A stretch of DNA of 64,000 bases from the NCBI GenBank assembly GCA_019636215.1, contig JAHBXZ010000012.1:1-64000 (forward strand). The letters run 5' to 3'. This stretch comes from Planctomycetota bacterium (GTDB lineage: Bacteria; Planctomycetota; UBA8742; UBA2392). Positions 28,454 through 36,916 of this stretch are shown here, one piece after another. The position numbers and the translations under genes were made by a program. Positions within the stretch are counted from its first letter, which is position 1. Every line of letters begins with the position of its first letter. Under the pieces are notes generated by a model. It saw only the letters and a program-made list of their open reading frames with translations. It was not told where the DNA came from and did no database searches.

Positions 28454-29536
28454 ATGCGCAAACTGTTTCCGCCGGCTCTGGTCCTGCTGGCTGCTGTGTT
28501 GTTCTGCACAAACTCGGCCCCGCTGGCCCAGCAGGGACAACTTGTTCCGGCAGCATCCGGCGATGCCATGGCGCGCAAAGCTGTGGTTGTTCTTGGCGCG
28601 TTCAAGACGCTTTCGCCAGAGCCGATCTTTGAACAGCTTGCGCCCTGGAAGCGCACACAGGCCGAACTGTACAAGGCGCGGCTGCACAAGCGCGCGGCCG
28701 CCAAGAAACTGCGGTGGGACAGGTACGAAAAGACTGTTCGCGGCCCCGGCAGCCTGGACCCGGCGGGCAAGCTTGGCCTGACCAGCATGGAAGACTACCT
28801 GGCGCTGTCGCCGGCGAAGCTGCTGGGTCTGCACATGGGCCTGTACCTCGTGGCCGCCGATGCAGGCCTGAGCCTTCACATGGCCGACCAGTGGTTTGAA
28901 GTCGACCGTGCCGTGGGTCTCATGAACTATGGGGGAAGCAGCCGCAGCAAGCTGGCGGACAGGCTGCTGGTACAGGGCGGTGGCGTGATGTTCGAGAACA
29001 CGGAGGGCGGCAAGTTCTCGGTTGACTTCGTCCTGGACGGCAACGAATGGTGCGTGACGAACTTCGAGGCCGAGTTTGGACCACGGAGTGTGCGGCTTAA
29101 GGACGCACTTTCGATCCTGGAAGATATGACCATGGTGCGCAACGGCACCTATGTGGACATCTCGGATGCTGAGGGCGAGCAGATGCTGGGCAGCATGAAG
29201 GGGCAGGTTCGCGTCGCCTTTGCCAAGATGGGCGAAGCACCAAAGAAGCTGGTTGGTCGCATTGGCACCGAAGAGTATGGCAGCGGCGTGGCCAAGAGTG
29301 AGCTGGAAGGCAAGTACTACAAGATCCGCGACGCGGTCTACGGCAAGGATGGCCAGTGGTGGGGTGCGCTTGTCGCGGAACCCGTCGAACAGGGCGACAA
29401 CTGGATCGTGATGTTCTTCAACTACGCCGGCGGCGACGGCGAGTTCAAACACTTTGAGACCAAGGCCCAGCTTGAGGCCGCCTTGAAAGAGGCGCTGGAC
29501 AACGGCTGGGGTCAATCGCGAGACGATGACGACTAG
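28454..29536 (+). CDS. Secreted protein, unknown (paralogue of the gene at 25155)
   Basis: 360 aa with a signal peptide (MRKLFPPALVLLAAVLF, cleavage near SAPLAQQ). Shared blocks with the upstream paralogue: LAPWKR, LDPAGKL, EGEQMLGSMKGQVRVAFAK, PKKL, GKYYKIRD and GWG near the end. The tail is acidic (RDDDD). A GGAG site precedes the ATG. No known domain was recognised. The two paralogues flank repeat-rich DNA, which suggests duplication followed by repeat invasion. Confidence 0.82.
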   Translation: MRKLFPPALVLLAAVLFCTNSAPLAQQGQLVPAASGDAMARKAVVVLGAFKTLSPEPIFEQLAPWKRTQAELYKARLHKRAAAKKLRWDRYEKTVRGPGSLDPAGKLGLTSMEDYLALSPAKLLGLHMGLYLVAADAGLSLHMADQWFEVDRAVGLMNYGGSSRSKLADRLLVQGGGVMFENTEGGKFSVDFVLDGNEWCVTNFEAEFGPRSVRLKDALSILEDMTMVRNGTYVDISDAEGEQMLGSMKGQVRVAFAKMGEAPKKLVGRIGTEEYGSGVAKSELEGKYYKIRDAVYGKDGQWWGALVAEPVEQGDNWIVMFFNYAGGDGEFKHFETKAQLEAALKEALDNGWGQSRDDDD

Positions 29537-29548
29537 CCGGGTCGGCCG

Positions 29549-30613
29549 CTACTCAATCCATCCGCCGCCCAGCACTTCGTCGCCGTCGTAGAACACCGCA
29601 CACTGGCCGGGGGCGGCGGCCTTCACCGGCTGGTCAAAGCGCACGTCCACGCTGCCGTCCTGCCGGCCGGTCAGGGTTGCGGGCGCGCCCTCGTGGCGAT
29701 AACGCACCTTCACCGTCGCGCGCAGGGTTGCGCCGGGGGCAAGGCCGGCCACGGCAATCCAGTTCACGCTGTCCACGGTGATGGCGGGCAGGTCAAGGTC
29801 GGCCTCGTCGCCCACCACGACGGTGTTGGTTTGGGGGTCAAGTTTGACCACATACAGGGCCTTGCTGTAGGCCACGCCCAGTCCGCGGCGCTGGCCGATG
29901 GTGAAGCCGGCCACGCCCGCGTGCTGGCCCAGGGTTTCGCCCGCGGTGTTGATGATCGGGCCGGGCACCAGGGCGTCGGGGTCGTGCCTGGCCACCACGG
30001 CGCGGTAGTCGCCCTCAGGCACGAAGCAGATCTCCATGCTTTCGGGCTTGTCGCGGGTCTTGAGGGCAAACTCGCCGGCCAGTGCGCGCACCTGCTTCTT
30101 TGTTAATGCACCCAGCGGAAACAGGGCGTGCGCGAGCTGTTCCTGAGTCAGGCCGAACAGGTAGTAGCTCTGGTCCTTGGTGACATCCACGCCGCGCAGC
30201 AGGCGCCAGCGGCCGTCGCGGTGTTCCACACGGGCGAAGTGGCCGGTGGCGACTTTGTCGGCGCCGACCTGGCGGGCGTAGTCCAGCAGCTTGCCGAACT
30301 TGAGGTCAGTATTGCACACGGCGCAGGGGTTGGGTGTGCGGCCGCGCTTGTATTCGTCGACGAAGTACTTGATCACGCGCTCGAAGTCCTGCGCGAAGTT
30401 GAGAACGTAAAAGCGCGCGCCCAACTGGCCGGCCACAAAGCGCGCGTCGTTGGAGTCTTCAAGGCTGCAGCAGCCCTGCTTGTTGGATTTGGCGGCCGTG
30501 CCGGCCGTGGCCCCGTTGCGCATGAACAGGCCGACAATCTCGTGGCCGTCGCGCTGAAGCAGCGCGGCGGTAACGGACGAGTCAACACCACCGGACATGG
30601 CCACCAGGATCAT
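29549..30613 (-). CDS. mnmA: tRNA-specific 2-thiouridylase MnmA
   Basis: 354 aa, typical length. It makes 2-thiouridine at U34 of tRNA-Lys/Glu/Gln with ATP and a relayed persulfide. The PP-loop SGGVDSS is at 7-13. The catalytic cysteines are Cys97 in TPNPCAVCN and Cys196 in MEICFVP. DQSYYLFGL and the C-terminal beta-barrel (TIGQRRGLGVA, then CAVFYDGDEVLGGGWI) complete the family pattern. The ATG is preceded by GGAGG. The gene converges tail to tail with the secreted-protein gene ending at 29536. Confidence 0.97.
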   Translation of the reverse strand: MILVAMSGGVDSSVTAALLQRDGHEIVGLFMRNGATAGTAAKSNKQGCCSLEDSNDARFVAGQLGARFYVLNFAQDFERVIKYFVDEYKRGRTPNPCAVCNTDLKFGKLLDYARQVGADKVATGHFARVEHRDGRWRLLRGVDVTKDQSYYLFGLTQEQLAHALFPLGALTKKQVRALAGEFALKTRDKPESMEICFVPEGDYRAVVARHDPDALVPGPIINTAGETLGQHAGVAGFTIGQRRGLGVAYSKALYVVKLDPQTNTVVVGDEADLDLPAITVDSVNWIAVAGLAPGATLRATVKVRYRHEGAPATLTGRQDGSVDVRFDQPVKAAAPGQCAVFYDGDEVLGGGWIE

Positions 30614-30661
30614 GCAGCCTCCACGATAGCCAACGATTGCGGGTTACGCAGGGGTGGGGCT

Positions 30662-31252
30662 TCAGCGCCACTGGTAGGTGGATGTCGGGGGCTGGCTGAG
30701 TTCCAGCCTTACGTCAAAGCGGCGGTCGGGGCGGCGGATGCTGGGCGCGTTCACCAGCACGTGGTCGGTGGCAATCGCCTTGACTTCAACATCGGCCCGG
30801 GCGGCGGCTTCGCGGCCTGTCAGGTCATTCAGGTTCATGCCCTCGAACACGAACAGGCGGGTGCGTCCGCACAGCAGAAAGGCCCCGGGGCTGTCGTTGC
30901 CTTCCACCCAGGTGACGGTGCGCTGCAGGGCATAGCGGCGGTTCAAGGCAAGCTGCAGTTCGGCGCGCAGTTCGTCATCCGTGGGTTCGTCGGCCTTGGT
31001 CACGACGACGCTGACTTCTTCCACGGGCGGGGCAGGCCGCGCCCGCATCGAAAGCGTGGCCTCTGGCAGCAGGCCTTGCGAATCTGCGGGGGTCGCATGC
31101 CAGGTCACGCGGGCGGCTTTTGCGGGGGCGCGGTGCGAGGCAGCAAAGTCCTGGTCAGCCTGCGACTTGGCCCCGGCAAGCAGCAGCGCGGCAACCACAA
31201 CCAGGCTTGCGTTCAAGGTGCAGATGGCGAGTACGACTCGGGCGGGCTTCAT
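30662..31252 (-). CDS. Exported or membrane-anchored small protein, unknown
   Basis: 196 aa. An N-terminal hydrophobic segment (about 6-27) acts as signal or anchor, followed by a polar linker and a C-terminal domain rich in strands (about 100-190). The tail resembles PilP-like secretion proteins in general layout only, so no assignment is made. A strong GGAGG precedes the ATG. It lies between mnmA and proC on the same strand with gaps of about 50 nt, so co-transcription is likely. Confidence 0.7.
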   Translation of the reverse strand: MKPARVVLAICTLNASLVVVAALLLAGAKSQADQDFAASHRAPAKAARVTWHATPADSQGLLPEATLSMRARPAPPVEEVSVVVTKADEPTDDELRAELQLALNRRYALQRTVTWVEGNDSPGAFLLCGRTRLFVFEGMNLNDLTGREAAARADVEVKAIATDHVLVNAPSIRRPDRRFDVRLELSQPPTSTYQWR

Positions 31253-31302
31253 GGGGGGCCTCCGGCCATGAAACGCCGCAGCGCCGTGGACGCTGGGAAA
31301 AA

Positions 31303-32103
31303 TCAGGCCTTGCCCAGGTCGATGGCGCGCTGGCGGGCCTTGCTGACGGCCTGGCGGAAGGTGTCGGCCCAGTTGGCGGCCTGCAGGTGGGTGATGGCGG
31401 CGTGGGTGGTGCCGTTGGGGCTGGTGACGCGGCGGCGCAGCTCAACGGGCCCGGCGGGGTCGTGCTGCAGCAGGTGCGCGGCGCCCACGAAGGTCTGGTA
31501 GACCAGCATGGTGGCCTGTTGGCGATCCAGGCCCTCGGCGCAGGCGGCGTCTATCAGGGCCTCGGCCAGGTAGAAGACGTAGGCGGGCCCGGTGCCGCTG
31601 ACGGCCGTGACGGCGTCCATCTGGGATTCCTCTACGACCACGACGCGCCCGACGGCCGACAGGATGTTCAGGGCTGTGGCCAGGTGCTGGTCGTTGGCGT
31701 GCCTGCCGCGGGCAAGGGCCGTCACGCCCATGCCCACGGCGGCCGGCGTGTTGGGCATGGTGCGGATCACCGGCGGGTTGCCCAGGGCTTCTTCAAGCGT
31801 GGCAATGCGCACGCCGGCACAGATGCTGACCAGCAGCTTGTCGGGGGCAAAGGCGGGGCGGATGGCGGCCAGGGTGTCGCGCACGTTCTGGGGCTTGATG
31901 GCCAGCAGCACGGTGGCTGCCTGTTTCACGGCTTCGGCGGCGCTTTCGGTGGTGCGCAGCTTCAGCTGGCTGGTCAGGTGTTCGCGCCGGTCGTGGCTGA
32001 TTTCGGCCACGACAAAGCTGTCGCGGTGCCAGCCGGAATCCAGCAGGCCTTCGGCCAGCGCAGCGCCCATGAACCCGCCGCCGATGATGGCAAGTCTTGA
32101 CAT
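31303..32103 (-). CDS. proC: Pyrroline-5-carboxylate reductase
   Basis: 266 aa, family-typical. It catalyses the last step of proline synthesis, NAD(P)H reduction of pyrroline-5-carboxylate. The Rossmann start LAIIGGGFMGAALAEGLL, IRTMPNTPAAVGMG and the C-terminal signature SGTGPAYVFYLAEAL plus RRVTSPNGTTHAAI are present. The ATG at 32103 places the Rossmann motif at the N-terminus; the frame upstream to 32232 is not conserved-looking. Divergent from the EF-hand gene with a 149-bp shared region. Confidence 0.96.
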   Translation of the reverse strand: MSRLAIIGGGFMGAALAEGLLDSGWHRDSFVVAEISHDRREHLTSQLKLRTTESAAEAVKQAATVLLAIKPQNVRDTLAAIRPAFAPDKLLVSICAGVRIATLEEALGNPPVIRTMPNTPAAVGMGVTALARGRHANDQHLATALNILSAVGRVVVVEESQMDAVTAVSGTGPAYVFYLAEALIDAACAEGLDRQQATMLVYQTFVGAAHLLQHDPAGPVELRRRVTSPNGTTHAAITHLQAANWADTFRQAVSKARQRAIDLGKA

Positions 32104-32252
32104 GGCAAGTCCTCCGGGCGGAGTGTAGCGGCGCTTGCGCACCGGCGCAGGGGCGAGCGGCCATTGCTGATCTGCGAGCAATGTCAAAGACTGTGGTGGC
32201 TGGTGCATCGCCAAAGCGCGATACTGGCGCATCCACTTCTGGGGGTCATGAA

Positions 32253-33518
32253 ATGCGAATTCCAGCCATTCTGATGTGCGCGGCCGCCGGTTCCGCGCTG
32301 GCCATGTCTGCGCCGCGGGCGCAGGACAACGATGACTCGCGCATGCTCGAGCAGGTTCGGGCCGAGTATGCCGCCGCGGCGCTGAAGCTGGCCGACACGA
32401 ACAAGGACGGCCGCATCAGCAGCGACGAAATGCACGCGTTGCGAGTTCGGGCGATTGTGGACCTGCGGCTGCTGGACGCCATGCCCGATGACGCCAAACG
32501 CGACCAGGCCCTTTCGGCGCACATCGCCCGCTTTGCGCCTGTCGACGAGCTGATCTCCACCGAGGCCTTTGCCCTGGCCGACACCAATGATGACGGCGAA
32601 CTCAGCACCGCGGAACTCGGGGCCATGGTGGGTGCCGAGCGGCGCGACCTGGAAAGCGATAAGGACATGGAGCATGCCGCGCGCCAGGCCTGGCGTTGTG
32701 TGCTGGCGGCGTTTGATGCCGGGGCCGATGGCAGCCTGTCACGCGTCGAGCTGCTGGCGCTGTTCGGCCAGACGCGGGTGGCGCAGCAGGTAGACGACTG
32801 GACGGAGTGCCAGGCCGCGCTGCAGGACTGCGCTCCTGACGAAAACACTCTCAACATCAAGGCCGACGAACGCCGCTGCGTGGCTGACGAGGCGAAGTTT
32901 GTGGCGGGCTACCGCAAGCAGGCGCAGCAGGCAGTGAAGGAAAAGGAAAAGGCCAAGGACAGCCAGACGGCCGCGACAAAGACCGAGGCCTTCAAGTGTG
33001 AGCTCAAGACCGGCCAGGTGCGGTGGTTCAAGGAGACGATGGAGGATGGCGCCAGGGTTCAACTTTCGCGGCATCGGGTTTCGGCGGTGTCCAAGCGGCA
33101 CGAGCGCGCCTCGGTGATCGTGAACTACTACACCGACAAAGCCGAGGAGTGGGGCGTGATGACAGGGCTGGAGATCCACTCGCGCCAGAAGCACCTGGAA
33201 ACAGAGCAGCGCAAGCAGCGCGACGGCAAGGTGGAAACCCTGTTCAAGCATCTGCCGCAGCACGGCCGCATGCTGGAGCAGAAGGACAACCAGAAGCTGG
33301 CCACGGCGGCGGGGGAATTCACCTGCAGCGTGCTGACCCTGGAACGCGAAGCCGGCGGCTTCCGGTTCAAGACCGTCTGCTGGGTGGCAACCACCCAGCC
33401 GGACAGCTTCCCGGTGAAGACCGAACAATGGATGCAGGCGCCCGGCGAAACGGAGTGGAAGCTGAACGTGGTGACGGAACTGGTTTCGACCAGGACGGCC
33501 CGGCCCAGGCTGAAGTAG
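32253..33518 (+). CDS. Secreted EF-hand protein, unknown
   Basis: 421 aa. A signal peptide (about 1-23) is followed by three EF-hand loops at about 48-59 (DTNKDGRISSDE), 110-121 (DTNDDGELSTAE) and 155-166 (DAGADGSLSRVE). The third loop has a weaker calcium-ligand pattern. A lysine-rich helical linker (about 225-245) leads to a C-terminal domain without known match. It probably binds calcium outside the cytoplasm. The ATG at 32253 begins the signal peptide. A GC-rich terminator follows at 33539. Confidence 0.82.
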   Translation: MRIPAILMCAAAGSALAMSAPRAQDNDDSRMLEQVRAEYAAAALKLADTNKDGRISSDEMHALRVRAIVDLRLLDAMPDDAKRDQALSAHIARFAPVDELISTEAFALADTNDDGELSTAELGAMVGAERRDLESDKDMEHAARQAWRCVLAAFDAGADGSLSRVELLALFGQTRVAQQVDDWTECQAALQDCAPDENTLNIKADERRCVADEAKFVAGYRKQAQQAVKEKEKAKDSQTAATKTEAFKCELKTGQVRWFKETMEDGARVQLSRHRVSAVSKRHERASVIVNYYTDKAEEWGVMTGLEIHSRQKHLETEQRKQRDGKVETLFKHLPQHGRMLEQKDNQKLATAAGEFTCSVLTLEREAGGFRFKTVCWVATTQPDSFPVKTEQWMQAPGETEWKLNVVTELVSTRTARPRLK

Positions 33519-33538
33519 GCGGCCGGCACGGTAACGGG

Positions 33539-33560
33539 GGCGGGCGCGATCGCGCCCGCC
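33539..33560 (+). terminator. Terminator after EF-hand gene
   Basis: Perfect self-complementary stem GGCGGGCGCGA / TCGCGCCCGCC followed by CTTTTGT, 20 nt past the stop codon. Confidence 0.8.
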
Positions 33561-33590
33561 CTTTTGTGCTTGGCATGCGCACACATATCT

Positions 33591-33613
33591 GTTACAACGA
33601 CTATCGTTGTAAC
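33591..33613. promoter_or_regulatory. MarR-type operator overlapping promoter
   Basis: Perfect palindrome GTTACAACGA-CTA-TCGTTGTAAC ending 8 bp before the marR-like ATG. A possible promoter, TTGGCA (33570-33575), 17 bp, TACAAC (33593-33598), places the -10 inside the palindrome, so regulator binding would block its own transcription. Size and symmetry fit MarR dimers. Confidence 0.8.
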
Positions 33614-33621
33614 GGTTAACT

Positions 33622-34101
33622 ATGGCCCTGCGCGACGACATCAAGCTGAAAAGGCCCTTTGCCAACGACGGCGTGCACGCCCTGCTGCTGATGGCCCGCA
33701 CGCTGACAGAACTGTTCGAGCCCGCGCTGGTGCTGGCAAGAAAGGCCGGCGTGTCGCCCGTTCACCACAACGTCCTTCGCATCCTGCGCGGGGCCGGGGC
33801 GCAGGGCCTGCCCGCGGGTGTGATCGCCGACCGCATGGTCGCGCGCGACCCTGACTTGACGCGGCTGGTCGATCGCATGGAAAAGCTGGGGCTTGTCAAA
33901 CGTGAGCGCAGCGAGGACGACCGCCGCGTGGTGCTGTGCCGCATCACGCGCAAGGGCCTGGCGGTGTGCCAGCTGCTGGAGGACCCGCTGAATGAGCTGC
34001 ACCGCGCGCAGTTTGCGAAGCTGGGCAGGCACAAGACCCGCCAGTTGATCGGATTGCTGGAAGACCTGCGCGACGCCAACCGGCGCACGGAGACACCATG
34101 A
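33622..34101 (+). CDS. MarR family transcriptional regulator
   Basis: 159 aa. Winged-helix features: VSPVHHNVLRILRGAG, the recognition helix DPDLTRLVDRMEKLGLVKR, and the wing SEDDRRVVLCRITRKG. These proteins are dimers that release DNA on binding phenolics or on thiol oxidation. A perfect 23-bp palindrome in front suggests autorepression. Its stop overlaps the ATG of the DinB-like gene by 4 nt (ATGA), so the pair is coupled and the DinB protein is its likely target. Confidence 0.93.
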   Translation: MALRDDIKLKRPFANDGVHALLLMARTLTELFEPALVLARKAGVSPVHHNVLRILRGAGAQGLPAGVIADRMVARDPDLTRLVDRMEKLGLVKRERSEDDRRVVLCRITRKGLAVCQLLEDPLNELHRAQFAKLGRHKTRQLIGLLEDLRDANRRTETP

Positions 34102-34664
34102 ACGAGATCGCCAGCGGCTGGCTTGCCGAGTACCAGCGTGCCGACGCGCGCATACGCCAGATCACAGACGCCCTGACGCAGGCCCAGGCGAACTGGAAAC
34201 CCGCGCCGAAGAAGTGGTCGGTGACGCAGTGCATGGATCACCTGTTTCAGTCCATGGACACCTATTGCGCAAAGATGGCGCCGGCCATCGCGCGGGCGAA
34301 GTCCCGCGGCCTTGCCGGCGGGCCGCCCTATGGCGGGGGCACGTTCACAGGCCGTTTCATATTGAACTTTCTGAACAAGGGCATCACATCCAAAGCACCG
34401 GCACCCGGTGTGTTCAAGCCATCCGCGACAGAGTTTGAACTTGTGGCGGCGCGCGGCCGGCTGCTGGATGCACTGGCGCGGGTTCAGAATCTGCTGGCAG
34501 AGTCCGACGGTCTTGCCATGGGCAAGGTGGTGTTCGCTACGCCGGTGTCTGTGCTGATCCGTGTGAGCCTGGCCCAGGCCTTTGCGATTCATGCGGTGCA
34601 CCTGCACCGGCACATCGACCAGATGGAACGGGTAACCCGGAACCCTGATTTCCCCAAGGGCTGA
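34098..34664 (+). CDS. DinB superfamily protein
   Basis: 188 aa four-helix-bundle protein. Metal-ligand histidines typical of DinB/YfiT enzymes: His48 in TQCMDHLFQSMD and the HxxxH-like cluster AIHAVHLHRHIDQM (His168/172). Members are thiol-S-transferases or metal-dependent hydrolases. The substrate is unknown; pairing with a MarR regulator hints at detoxification. Encoded with a 4-nt overlap after marR; converges with the TPR-C39 gene (21 nt apart). Confidence 0.88.
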   Translation: MNEIASGWLAEYQRADARIRQITDALTQAQANWKPAPKKWSVTQCMDHLFQSMDTYCAKMAPAIARAKSRGLAGGPPYGGGTFTGRFILNFLNKGITSKAPAPGVFKPSATEFELVAARGRLLDALARVQNLLAESDGLAMGKVVFATPVSVLIRVSLAQAFAIHAVHLHRHIDQMERVTRNPDFPKG

Positions 34665-34685
34665 GACGGGGCTGGAGTTGTAGTG

Positions 34686-36809
34686 CTAGATGTCGTCGAG
34701 ATCGATCTCGACGTCCGCCTCTTCTTCGGGCTGTTGTTTCTTGCCGGGCTTGGGCGCTGCCTGCGCGTCCTGCCTGGTGCGGATGCTCTCGTTCACCTTG
34801 CGCGCGGTCTCGGCCAGTGTGCGCACCGCGGTGTTGCCGGACTTCGAGGCAAGAAGGTCGCGCGCCTGCGCGTGGTCAGGGTCGTACTCGATCAACAGGC
34901 GCGCATGCAGCTTGCCCGCGACGTCTTCGCCGGCCGCAAAGCAGTCCTCGGCCAGGCGCAGCCGCGCGGCGTGAAACCGTGAATCCTCGCGCAGTGCCTG
35001 CAGCAGCAGTGTGCGGCCCTGCTTGCGCTGGCCGATGCTGAGCAGCAGTTCGCCCATGGCATAGGCCAGCACCGGGTCGCGGTGATCCAGCGCGCGGGCC
35101 TTGTGGAAGTGTTCCAGGGCTGTGGCGGCATCCCCGCCCAGCCAGGCCACATCACCCAGGTACCGCAGCGCCCAGAAGCAATCCGGCCAGCGCTTCAGCG
35201 CCGCCTGCGCCTTGGCCTGGGCCAGCTTCAGGTCTTTCAGCTGCAGTGCGGCCTCGGCGGCCAGGCGCAGCGGGGCCTGCTTTTCGGGGGCGCTTTGCGC
35301 AAGGTCTTCGGCTGCCTGCAGGGCCTCCTTCAGCTTGCCCGCGCCAAGGTGGCGCAAGGCCTCCAGGTAGGTGCGAACCAGCCGTTCGTCGTCGCCGCTG
35401 ATGCCGGGCAGGTGCTTTTTGCGTTCGTTGCTGGCCACGGCGATGCACAGGCCGTCGTCGTGCTGCCAGGCCAGTTCGAACTCGCGGTACGGAATCTCTA
35501 CCGGGTCCAGAAAGCGCGGGTCCTGGGCAATCAGCACCTGGCCGGCGTCGTCGTAGCCGATGACGGCAAGGGCGTGGCCGCTCATGCCGTGATACTCGGT
35601 GGTCATGACCGGCAGGCCGCTGTCCACGCAGCGCTTCAGCAGGTCAAGTGTGCCGAAGTACGCGCGCCAGGCAACGCCTTCGATGCCGGCCATGTAGTCG
35701 AAGATCTCCGGCCATCGGGTGCCGGTGCCGCGAAACACCCGCGCGGCGACCTCCTCCTGTGTGGCCGGTTTGCCAACAAAGGAAAGCACATTGGCCAGCG
35801 TGTTGGGGGCACAGAACGCGCGCTTCTGCAGTTTGCGCGGAAAGGCCGACAGCCGCCCCGCCTTGGCGTTGGGCTTGCGCTGTTCCAGCGACGCCAGGCG
35901 CAGCTTTGCGGTATGGGCCAGTTCCGACCGCGGGTGCTGTTCCAGCATGTCACGAAAGGCCAGAGTCGCGGCCTCCAGGCGCCCGGCGTGGTACAGGCTG
36001 CAGGCAAGTTCAAAGCGGATGAAGTCCGCACCGTCGCATTCGGGGCTGACTTCAAGCGCGCGCTTGAGAAACGCCGCGGCTTCCTTGTGCTGGCCGCGCG
36101 ATTCGTACATGCGGGCCATAAGCTCATAGAAGCCCACGTTCTCGGGCGATTGCTCTATGCCATAGGCCAGCACCTCCAGGGCGGGCTCCATCTTGTTCTG
36201 GATCAGCAGCGCGGTGCTGAGGCGAAAGAAGGCGTCCTCGCAGGTGGCGTCAACCTGCAGGCCCTTGGCCAGCTGCACCTCGGCTTCAGGGTAGGCGCCG
36301 ATGCGCATCAGGCGGTAGCCTTCATCGGCCAGCAACTGCGCGCTGATCAGCCCGAAACCCGCGGATTTCTCCAGCGCGTCCTGGCTGCTCTTGTTCAGGC
36401 CCAGTGCCGCATAGGCGACACTCAGCGCGCCGCCGGCGTGAACCCGGTAGGGGACAAGTTCGTCGTCGTTGTTCAGCACGGCATCAAGGACGCGCACGGC
36501 TTCCTCGATGCGGTTGCTGTCCAGCAGTACACGCCCAAGCAGGAACCGGGCCTCAATGTGGCAGTCCTCCTGGCGGGCGGCCAGGTGCAGCGTGCGCCGG
36601 GCCTCGCGCAGGTTGCGCTGGCGCCAGGCAACGTGGCCCTGAAGTGTGAGGTACTCGTGTTCAAACGACAGCGCCGGCCACTGCCGCACACCCTTGGCCA
36701 GGGTGTTGCGTGCGGCCCGGAAAGCGCGGTTGTTCAAGTGCTCACGCGCCCGCGCAAGGCAGACCTTGCGGCTGGAAAAGGACTCGGCGGTGACGTCTCC
36801 GGAAGCCAT
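34686..36809 (-). CDS. TPR protein with embedded C39-like cysteine peptidase domain
   Basis: 707 aa. N-terminal TPR-like helices cover about 15-325. A papain-fold, C39-like domain follows at about 335-465, with catalytic cysteine in KRAFCAPNTLANVL, histidine in MSGHALAVIGYDD and Asp in LIAQDPRF. C-terminal TPRs (about 475-650) end in an acidic tail (EEEADVEIDLDDI). No signal peptide or membrane segment was seen, so it is probably cytoplasmic, unlike ABC-transporter C39 proteases. Substrate unknown. Confidence 0.82.
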   Translation of the reverse strand: MASGDVTAESFSSRKVCLARAREHLNNRAFRAARNTLAKGVRQWPALSFEHEYLTLQGHVAWRQRNLREARRTLHLAARQEDCHIEARFLLGRVLLDSNRIEEAVRVLDAVLNNDDELVPYRVHAGGALSVAYAALGLNKSSQDALEKSAGFGLISAQLLADEGYRLMRIGAYPEAEVQLAKGLQVDATCEDAFFRLSTALLIQNKMEPALEVLAYGIEQSPENVGFYELMARMYESRGQHKEAAAFLKRALEVSPECDGADFIRFELACSLYHAGRLEAATLAFRDMLEQHPRSELAHTAKLRLASLEQRKPNAKAGRLSAFPRKLQKRAFCAPNTLANVLSFVGKPATQEEVAARVFRGTGTRWPEIFDYMAGIEGVAWRAYFGTLDLLKRCVDSGLPVMTTEYHGMSGHALAVIGYDDAGQVLIAQDPRFLDPVEIPYREFELAWQHDDGLCIAVASNERKKHLPGISGDDERLVRTYLEALRHLGAGKLKEALQAAEDLAQSAPEKQAPLRLAAEAALQLKDLKLAQAKAQAALKRWPDCFWALRYLGDVAWLGGDAATALEHFHKARALDHRDPVLAYAMGELLLSIGQRKQGRTLLLQALREDSRFHAARLRLAEDCFAAGEDVAGKLHARLLIEYDPDHAQARDLLASKSGNTAVRTLAETARKVNESIRTRQDAQAAPKPGKKQQPEEEADVEIDLDDI

Positions 36810-36916
36810 TCAGTTTCCAACGTGCCACGGGCGAAAAAGTCCGCCCTGAATTCTGTGCCAATGTCCTGCCGCCGTCCGAAAGCGCGGCTGTGCGCAAGGC
36901 TTGCGAAGCAATGTCA

